21,276 nt of DNA, taken from Spirochaeta sp. (GTDB taxonomy: Bacteria > Spirochaetota > Spirochaetia > DSM-2461). Shown in pieces: positions 16,038 through 21,276 of the stretch. Under the pieces are notes generated by a model. It was not told where the DNA came from and ran no database searches. It was given only the letters and a program-made list of their open reading frames with translations. The number at the start of each line of letters is the position of its first letter. Position 1 is the stretch's first letter. Position numbers and translations under genes: made by a program. The DNA lies in contig JAUVIY010000007.1 of assembly GCA_030592625.1 (NCBI GenBank), forward strand, positions 1 to 21,276, written 5' to 3'.

Positions 16038-16904
16038 ATGAACAGGGAAATGCTCAATCGGGATGAACTGGCCCGCAAAAAACGAATTAAGATGATATTA
16101 AGTATCATACGATTTTTACTGATCGGTATTTTTCTACTAATTTTCATGTTTCCCGTATATTGGATTGCTATAGGTGCTTTCAAAGTTGAAGGAGAGTTTT
16201 ATAATTTTCCCCCTGTTTTTTGGCCGAGTCAATTTTCCTTTGAAAATTTTGAACGCGCTTTTACAATGTTCAATGGAACCAAAGGTTTAGTTGACAGCCT
16301 GATTGTCGCCGGTGCGAATACGGTAATTGTCATATGTTTTGGTGTATTGCTTGCCTATAGTATGGGCCGATTCAAAACTGGCGGAGACAACTTGAGCTTT
16401 TTTGTTATTTCCCTTTTATTTGCCCCGCCTGTTATCTCAGCAATCCCATTGTTTATGATATTCCGAACGCTGAGTATGCTTGATACGTATCGGGTTTTGT
16501 ACCTGTCGTACATTCTATTCAACATGCCCTTTGGGGTATGGATCATGAAAGGTTTTTTTGAGGATATTCCTCCCGGAATAGAACACGCAGCTTTGCTGGA
16601 CGGTTATTCCCGTTGGCAGGCCTTCCGTAAGTACGTCTTACCTCTTGCTGTGCCGGGTATTGCCGTAACCGCGTTATTTGTTTTCATTTTTTCCTGGAAT
16701 GAATTCCTGTTCGCCTTGATTTTTACGCGATCCAGCGTAGAGACTTTGACGATAACCCTTTCGGGGATGATCGGTGGACACCAGATTCACTGGGGTGAAC
16801 TCTCAGCATTGTCTCTAGTTGCCATTCTGCCTGGAATTATTCTTACACTCTTCTTTCAGAAATACCTCGTACGAGGATTGACGTTTGGAGCTGTAAAGGG
16901 ATAG
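16038..16904 (+). CDS. Sugar ABC importer permease 2 (MalG/UgpE-like)
   Basis: A 288-aa inner-membrane subunit, partner of permease 1. Seen: an N-terminal basic stretch, a first membrane segment (FLLIGIFLLIFMFPVYWIAI), and further segments (VIVICFGVLLAYSMGRF, FFVISLLFAPPVISAIPLFMIF, AVTALFVFIFSWNEFLFALIF). The EAA loop is IEHAALLDGYSRWQAFRKYVLPLA, with Glu182, Ala184, Ala185 and Gly189. The ATG follows the previous stop with no gap and has AAGGAA 7 nt upstream. The coding sequence is very A+T rich: the line 16081-16140 has 15 G+C of 60 by my count. It is the last gene of the operon; no terminator is evident after it. Confidence 0.93.
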   Translation: MNREMLNRDELARKKRIKMILSIIRFLLIGIFLLIFMFPVYWIAIGAFKVEGEFYNFPPVFWPSQFSFENFERAFTMFNGTKGLVDSLIVAGANTVIVICFGVLLAYSMGRFKTGGDNLSFFVISLLFAPPVISAIPLFMIFRTLSMLDTYRVLYLSYILFNMPFGVWIMKGFFEDIPPGIEHAALLDGYSRWQAFRKYVLPLAVPGIAVTALFVFIFSWNEFLFALIFTRSSVETLTITLSGMIGGHQIHWGELSALSLVAILPGIILTLFFQKYLVRGLTFGAVKG

Positions 16905-17256
16905 TACACCTTATGTGACAGCGGCTTCTATATTGGTGTGTATCGGGCACTATGCGAACCACAGCTAAAACCAATTATGAAGACGGCGTATGTCATCTCT
17001 TGATCGCAATAGTCCAGATGGTGACTATGTACGGAGAAATGGCTTGGTGTTTGTATAGGGTCCCCTTCAATAATATCTAGAGCTATTTAAGTATCAGGAC
17101 ACTGGTTCATTGACTGAAGCGGAAAACTCTTCTTATGGTGGCGGTTAAGGATTGGGCCCAGTATTAAAGGTCTTTCCCCAATTTCAGCAGCTATTGCAGC
17201 ACCGTAAGCACCCTTTTAGGCGCCGCTTACCAAACCACCTCTGGAGAGGTGTTGAT
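16905..17256. other. 352-bp gene-free stretch, possibly decayed coding DNA
   Basis: Lies between the convergent permease 2 (+) and traB-like (-) genes. No intact gene, tRNA or intrinsic terminator for the importer operon was found. One minus-strand frame is readable over almost the whole stretch with two in-frame TAA codons (17214-17216 and 17087-17089) and includes GAYGAAIAAEIGERPLILGP and IALDIIEGDP; it could be a relic, but it is short enough to arise by chance. Confidence 0.4.
17235..17250 (-). terminator. Weak hairpin after the traB-like gene
   Basis: CACCTC, TCCA loop, GAGGTG on the minus strand, 7 bp past the stop codon, followed by GTTTGG rather than a real T-run. Compact and G+C rich, so it could stop transcription in part. 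Confidence 0.3.
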
Positions 17257-18195
17257 TCAGGGCATAATTGAAGTCAGGCCCCCATCGGCCATCACCTGGC
17301 TCACTTCAAAGCCCTGATTTGACATCAGAGACGGAATTCCGGACTCACCAATGAAATGTGCTGCTCCGACCACCAGCAGAATCGTTCCTTCAAAATCATG
17401 CAGCAGCTCCCCCGCCCGAGCCGCCATGGCGACATTCCGTGTGATGATGAGGCGTTCTGCAATATCCTCAGCCACCCCGTCGCCGTCGGAATCGAGTTCG
17501 TCCGCAAGAAGCCCCGGGTTTCCACTCTTCCAGGCATCAATAAACCGTTCCAGGTAATCCGTCATCCTGCCGGATTCTTCCAGTACCGATTTCAGGAGCT
17601 CTATCTGTTCTTCCCCCGAAAGACCGGACAGCAGCTTCAGCTGATATTCAGCCCCTTCCAGCTCTATCAGTTCGCCACCGGCATGCCTTTTGGTAAGAAC
17701 CTGTTCCATACCGTATTCCGCCTTATAGCCGGATGCATCCAATTCCAGAATCTGAAGTGTGAAAGCCAGGAGCCAGGGCTTCATCAATGCAACCTGAGCC
17801 ATTGAAAGGCCGTTTTTTATGAGGGCTTTTTGCAGAACTTCATGCAAATCCTCAGATAAATGATCCTCGAGCCCGCTTCCGTCATGGTAGAAACCATGTA
17901 AGAAAGTAAGCCGGACAATTTCTTCGGGCATAGCAGTTTCTTCACGAATATCGGCTTCCAAAACGAGAAGATCGGCGCGATAGGACAGATTCTCAATCAC
18001 ATCCGGCAGGGGATAAAAATCCTCCGTCAGAATATGTATGGAACCCAGCATGTACATCTCGGCATCACCGTAAGATGTATGCCACATATACAGGGGATTC
18101 GCCGAAGGATCGCTTGCATCAGCAGTATCGGCGTAAACATGTACCGCCAATATGATGATCAGAATGATATATAAACAGAATCGTTTATTCGTCAT
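17257..18195 (-). CDS. TraB/GumN (TIKI-like) family exported protein
   Basis: A 312-aa protein of the TraB/GumN family, whose animal TIKI members are metalloproteases; bacterial functions are mostly unknown. Seen: a signal peptide (about 1-22, ending AVHVYA); the first GxxH motif GSIH (51-54); a conserved Glu80 in LLVLEAD; YGMEQVL in the middle; and the second GxxH motif GAAH (277-280) near the C-terminus. A DSDGDG calcium-loop-like stretch occurs late in the protein, in the region where relatives have an acidic loop. The ATG at 18195 is chosen because it starts the signal peptide; the frame is open to 18366, but that extension is encoded by the inverted-repeat element. The ribosome-binding site (GGAAG) is very close to the start and weak. 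Confidence 0.82.
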   Translation of the reverse strand: MTNKRFCLYIILIIILAVHVYADTADASDPSANPLYMWHTSYGDAEMYMLGSIHILTEDFYPLPDVIENLSYRADLLVLEADIREETAMPEEIVRLTFLHGFYHDGSGLEDHLSEDLHEVLQKALIKNGLSMAQVALMKPWLLAFTLQILELDASGYKAEYGMEQVLTKRHAGGELIELEGAEYQLKLLSGLSGEEQIELLKSVLEESGRMTDYLERFIDAWKSGNPGLLADELDSDGDGVAEDIAERLIITRNVAMAARAGELLHDFEGTILLVVGAAHFIGESGIPSLMSNQGFEVSQVMADGGLTSIMP

Positions 18196-18209
18196 GCTTC
18201 CGGGGTCAG

Positions 18210-18411
18210 TGTGGTGTCCCGCTACTACCTTCGCACTAAAAGGCATCACATTCCGTGAGCGGGATTGTCCGGGTACATTGCGAATAAGCCACCATATCAG
18301 CGGTACTCGCCTTTCAGGCTCCGTTCCGACGAACTTCGGGTTTCTTTTTTTCATGCTTACGGACAATCCCTCTTTGTGCTGCTCATGAGTGTGAATTAGC
18401 GGGACACCACA
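18210..18411. mobile_element. MITE-like element, 202 bp with perfect 15-bp terminal inverted repeats
   Basis: TGTGGTGTCCCGCTA (18210-18224) and TAGCGGGACACCACA (18397-18411) are exact inverted copies at the ends of a 202-bp segment. Inside are a second inverted pair, GGGATTGTCC (18261-18270) and GGACAATCCC (18361-18370), and on the minus strand an open frame starting MKKRNPKFVGTEPE that runs out into the traB-like gene; it may be a leftover of a transposase start. No target-site duplication is visible (flanks CAG and TTA). The element touches the glyS stop codon and ends 14 bp before the traB-like ATG. It is not assigned to an IS family. Confidence 0.72.
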
Positions 18412-19815
18412 TTAAATTCTCTTATACGAACGAATTTCCTTTCGGATCCTGTCTGCCAGTCCCTCCATCGGGATGCGAATCTGTTCCATGGAATCCCGGA
18501 ACCGCAAAGTAACTGTATGATCTTCCTTGGTGTCGTAGTCGATGGTGACACAGAATGGCGTTCCGACCTCGTCCATACGGCGGTATCGGCGTCCGATAGC
18601 CCCACCCTGATCGTAGAAGGTAGCTAAATCCTCCCGGAGTTTCTTCTCGAGTTTCTGCGCCAACTCAGCAAGACCGTCTTTCTTTACAAGGGGCAGTACG
18701 GCAACTTTCACCGGAGCGATGTCGGGATGAAGGTGGAGCACGGTACGGATATCGTCCTTCCCGTTCTTGTCTATACCGATTTTCTCCTCGTGGTAGGCGT
18801 CCATCAAAGCCACCAGGACGCTCCGGGTCAGGCCTGCTGATGTCTCAATGACGTAAGGAATGAAACGGGTGTTGTCCACAGGATCGAGGTAGTTAATCTC
18901 CTTGCCACTGAACTCTCCGTGTCGTTTCAGGTCATAGTCGGTGCGTGAGTGGATGCCTTCGAGTTCCTGCCAGCCGAAGGGATACTCATACTCGATATCA
19001 AAAGCCACCTTGGCGTAGTGAGCCAGTTCTTTATGATCGTGCTCATGGAATCGCAACCGATCAGGTTTGATACCCAGCCGTTCGACGTACCATGCCATCC
19101 GTTTGGCCTTCCATTCCTCGAAGGCTTCCTCATCGGTCCCGGGCTTGACGAAATACTGCATCTCCATCTGCTCGAATTCGCATGTTCGAAAGATAAAGTT
19201 CTTAGTGGTGATTTCGTTACGGAAAGCCTTGCCCACCTGAGCGATACCGAAGGGGATTTTCACCCGGGAGGTATCCACTACGTTTTTGAAATTGACAAAG
19301 ATGCCCTGGGCCGTCTCGGGTCTCAGGTAGATCAGGCTGCCTGAATCGACAACCGAGCCCATGTGGGTGGTGAACATCAAGTTGAACTGCCGTGCCTCGG
19401 TGAGTTCGCCGCCACACTCAGGACAGCTTCCGTCAGTAATGTTTTTTTCGGTCCATTTTTCCTGGAGATGATCTTCGCGGAAGCGAGTCTTGCACTTCTT
19501 GCAATCTACCAGCGGATCGGAGAAATTCTCCACGTGCCCGGAAGCCTCCCAGGTACGGGGATGCATCATAATGGCGGCGTCAAGGCCGACGATATTGTCA
19601 TGTCGGCGGACCATTTCCTTCCACCAGGCTTCCTGTATGTTATTCTTCAGCTCGACTCCGAGAGGACCATAATCCCAGGTGGCTGATAAGCCGCCGTAAA
19701 TTTCACTTGAGGGATAGACCAGGCCCCGGCTCTTGCAGAGAGAGACGATCCGGTCCATTGAGGCGCCGTGTTCATTGCTGACGGTGTTGGATTTAACTAT
19801 TTTTTCTTTGGCCAT
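18412..19815 (-). CDS. glyS: Glycyl-tRNA synthetase, dimeric (alpha2, eukaryote/archaea-like) type
   Basis: A class II synthetase that charges tRNA-Gly. The single 467-aa chain is the alpha2 form, not the GlyQ/GlyS tetramer of most Gram-negatives. Seen: YGGLSATWDYGPLG (40-53); four Cys (105, 108, 131, 134) forming a likely zinc site; motif 2 FRNE (198-201) with FRTCEFEQMEMQYF; motif 3 region ETSAGLTRSVLVAL; and a C-terminal anticodon-binding domain (about 365-467, APVKVAVLPLVKKDG, YRRMDEVGTPFCVTIDYDT). The ATG has AAGGAA about 9 nt upstream. Same strand as gltX, but with its own promoter candidate in the 116-bp gap. Its TAA stop is directly followed by the inverted-repeat element. Confidence 0.97.
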   Translation of the reverse strand: MAKEKIVKSNTVSNEHGASMDRIVSLCKSRGLVYPSSEIYGGLSATWDYGPLGVELKNNIQEAWWKEMVRRHDNIVGLDAAIMMHPRTWEASGHVENFSDPLVDCKKCKTRFREDHLQEKWTEKNITDGSCPECGGELTEARQFNLMFTTHMGSVVDSGSLIYLRPETAQGIFVNFKNVVDTSRVKIPFGIAQVGKAFRNEITTKNFIFRTCEFEQMEMQYFVKPGTDEEAFEEWKAKRMAWYVERLGIKPDRLRFHEHDHKELAHYAKVAFDIEYEYPFGWQELEGIHSRTDYDLKRHGEFSGKEINYLDPVDNTRFIPYVIETSAGLTRSVLVALMDAYHEEKIGIDKNGKDDIRTVLHLHPDIAPVKVAVLPLVKKDGLAELAQKLEKKLREDLATFYDQGGAIGRRYRRMDEVGTPFCVTIDYDTKEDHTVTLRFRDSMEQIRIPMEGLADRIRKEIRSYKRI

Positions 19816-19851
19816 CGGAGACTTCCTTCATAGTGCATATGTGTCGGTTAA

Positions 19852-19879
19852 ATTATCACTTCAGAGAGAGAATGGGCAA
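19852..19879 (-). promoter_or_regulatory. Candidate promoter of glyS
   Basis: On the minus strand TTGCCC (complement of 19874-19879, 4 of 6) and GATAAT (complement of 19852-19857, 5 of 6) are spaced by 16 bp. The predicted start is near 19845, giving a 30-nt leader that contains the AAGGAA site. Confidence 0.45.
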
Positions 19880-19931
19880 GCGAGGCCATAAGAGGGATTC
19901 ATCGGTGCCTGAGGTATCTCCGTCATAAAAT

Positions 19932-21276
19932 CTACATGTTTCCCAGGACGACAATGAGCCGTTCGGTCCGTTTGAGAGATTCCTCCAGTCCCAGAAGCCT
20001 GATGGCCGGAAAAAGCGGAGGGCTCACCTTGCTGGCTGTTACCGCAAGTCGCAGCGGTTGAAGCATAGCGCCGATTTTCCATTCCTTCTCTTCGGCCGTT
20101 CTGCGAAATTCCGCGTCCCTCTCCTCGTCCCATGCGGCACAAGAATCTTCATCCCCTACCACCGGAGGCTCGGGAGCGGCCAGGAGAAGCTCCAGACCGG
20201 CTTTCAGAGCTTCGGCGGCCCCGGCAGCATCCATCTTCTTCGGGATTGCATCTTCGGCATTTCCGATACCCGGATCGGCAAAGAGGAACCTGAGCATCGG
20301 AGAAATATCCTTCAGGAGCTTGAGACGCTCCCGAATGATGGGGAATGCACCGTTGAAGATGTCGATCTGCTCCGCAGAAGGTGGATCGGAAATGATTCCG
20401 TCGGCCGCCAGAATGGGTAGAAGATCGGATTTGAGGATCTCGGGATCCTTCATGCGGATGTACTGACCGTTGAACCAATCGAGCTTTCGATAGTCAAACA
20501 CAGCAGGGGACTTGTTTATCTTTTCCAGGCTGAACAGCTCACAAAGGTCATTTTTACTGAAGAATTCACGAGAATCGTCATAGCTCCAGCCCAGCAGTGA
20601 GATGTAGTTCAACAGAGCTTCAGGCAGATAACCTGCTTTGCGGAAATCGCTGACTGCAGTGGAACCGTGGCGTTTGGAGAGTTTCTGACCATCCTTTCCC
20701 ATCACCATTGGAAGATGGCAGTAGACCGGAGGCGTCCACCCGAAAGCCTCGTATATCAGTACATGAAGGGGCCCGGATGGAATCCATTCCTGGGCCCGCA
20801 TGATATGAGTGATTTCCATCAGGTGATCGTCGATGACATTCGCCAGGTGATATGTGGGGAAACCGTCGGTTTTCAGCATAACCGGATCGGGATTGATGTC
20901 TTTATTCTTCCGTCCGGTCTGTCCCAGCAGGATGTCTTCGAAAACGGTTTTCCCTTCCAGGGGCACTTTAAACCGGATGACATGCTTCTCGCCGGCTTCA
21001 ATCCGGGCAGCGGCCTCATCCGGGGAGATATCCCGGCAGTGCCGATCATAGCCGATATTTCCCCTGGCTGCCTTCTGCTCTTCCCGGAGGGCGTCGAGGC
21101 GCTCGGAAGTGCAAAAGCAGGGATATGCCCTGCCTGTACTCACCAGTTCAGCGGCTTTATCCTTGTAGAGTTGTTCCCTTTCAGACTGAACGTAGGGGCC
21201 GTAACCACCGTCCCTGCCCGGTCCCTCATCGTATTCGACTCCGAGCCATGCCAGGGTGGAATACAGATCCTCCAGG
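19932..21276 (-). CDS. gltX: Glutamyl-tRNA synthetase, N-terminus cut by window edge
   Basis: A class I synthetase that charges tRNA-Glu. About 448 residues are visible; the frame remains open to the right edge, where LEDLYSTLAWLGVEYDEGPG and GPYVQSEREQLYKDKAAEL match the early catalytic domain. The first 50 or so residues with HIGH lie beyond the window, so a GTG at 21143 inside the visible part is not the start. Seen: AYPCFCTSERLDALR, then FPTYHLANVIDDHLMEITH and RAQEWIPSGPLHVLIYEAFGW, the KMSKS equivalent KLSKRH (20667-20684), and a helical anticodon-binding C-terminal half ending RLIVVLGNM. It is upstream of glyS on the same strand. Confidence 0.96.
   Translation of the reverse strand, partial: LEDLYSTLAWLGVEYDEGPGRDGGYGPYVQSEREQLYKDKAAELVSTGRAYPCFCTSERLDALREEQKAARGNIGYDRHCRDISPDEAAARIEAGEKHVIRFKVPLEGKTVFEDILLGQTGRKNKDINPDPVMLKTDGFPTYHLANVIDDHLMEITHIMRAQEWIPSGPLHVLIYEAFGWTPPVYCHLPMVMGKDGQKLSKRHGSTAVSDFRKAGYLPEALLNYISLLGWSYDDSREFFSKNDLCELFSLEKINKSPAVFDYRKLDWFNGQYIRMKDPEILKSDLLPILAADGIISDPPSAEQIDIFNGAFPIIRERLKLLKDISPMLRFLFADPGIGNAEDAIPKKMDAAGAAEALKAGLELLLAAPEPPVVGDEDSCAAWDEERDAEFRRTAEEKEWKIGAMLQPLRLAVTASKVSPPLFPAIRLLGLEESLKRTERLIVVLGNM

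Noticed and set aside
17203..17230. GTAAGC ... GCTTAC inverted pair with an internal GGCGCC, considered as a recombination site
   Set aside because: Six-base arms only, no integrase or matching second site in the window.
18196..18366. N-terminal extension of the TraB-like protein
   Set aside because: These residues are encoded mostly by the inverted-repeat element and would bury the signal peptide.

Overview
The window reads as a chromosomal segment of a free-living spirochaete-type bacterium. This is an inference from gene families: a flagellin-glycosylation-type DUF115/MAF protein beside a PASTA-tailed penicillin-binding protein, and a sugar-binding protein with a secretion signal of the style common in Spirochaetaceae. 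No rRNA, tRNA or CRISPR array was seen. Housekeeping flanks look about 50-55% G+C in lines I counted; the central sugar cassette is visibly more A+T rich.

Left part (1-6950): the C-terminal half of SecA (+) ends tail-to-tail with a membrane-anchored LysM/M23 protein (-) whose metal and catalytic residues are partly lost. Divergent from that is a tight + strand operon: a compact signal peptidase I, a class B penicillin-binding protein with a C-terminal PASTA domain, and a DUF115/MAF-like protein. The following gap carries a strong intrinsic terminator and a possible small RNA.

Middle (6950-16900): tyrS (-) has its own promoter. Then comes a carbohydrate cassette made of two divergent units. 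The minus-strand unit is a DeoR-family repressor, a DUF4432 aldose-epimerase-like protein and a PfkB/ribokinase-type kinase. The plus-strand unit is an ABC importer with two different MalK-like ATPases, a secreted binding protein and two MalF/MalG-type permeases. A 110-bp divergent control region separates them; it holds a perfect consensus sigma-70 promoter for the transporter and a -10 box only nine bases from the GTG of the repressor. The likely logic is uptake of a sugar, anomer interconversion by the epimerase-like protein, phosphorylation by the kinase, and repression by DeoR until a phosphosugar accumulates. The substrate cannot be read from the sequence.

Right part (16900-21276): a gene-free, possibly decayed 350-bp stretch, then a minus-strand series gltX (partial) - glyS - traB/GumN-like exported protein. 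A 202-bp element with perfect 15-bp terminal inverted repeats (MITE-like) sits between glyS and traB, touching the glyS stop codon and ending 14 bp before the traB start.

I did not find a clearly new system. The items most worth checking are the two-ATPase importer with glutamate in both Q-loops, the degenerate M23 protein, the MITE-like element at the traB start, and the divergent promoter region with a probably leaderless repressor.
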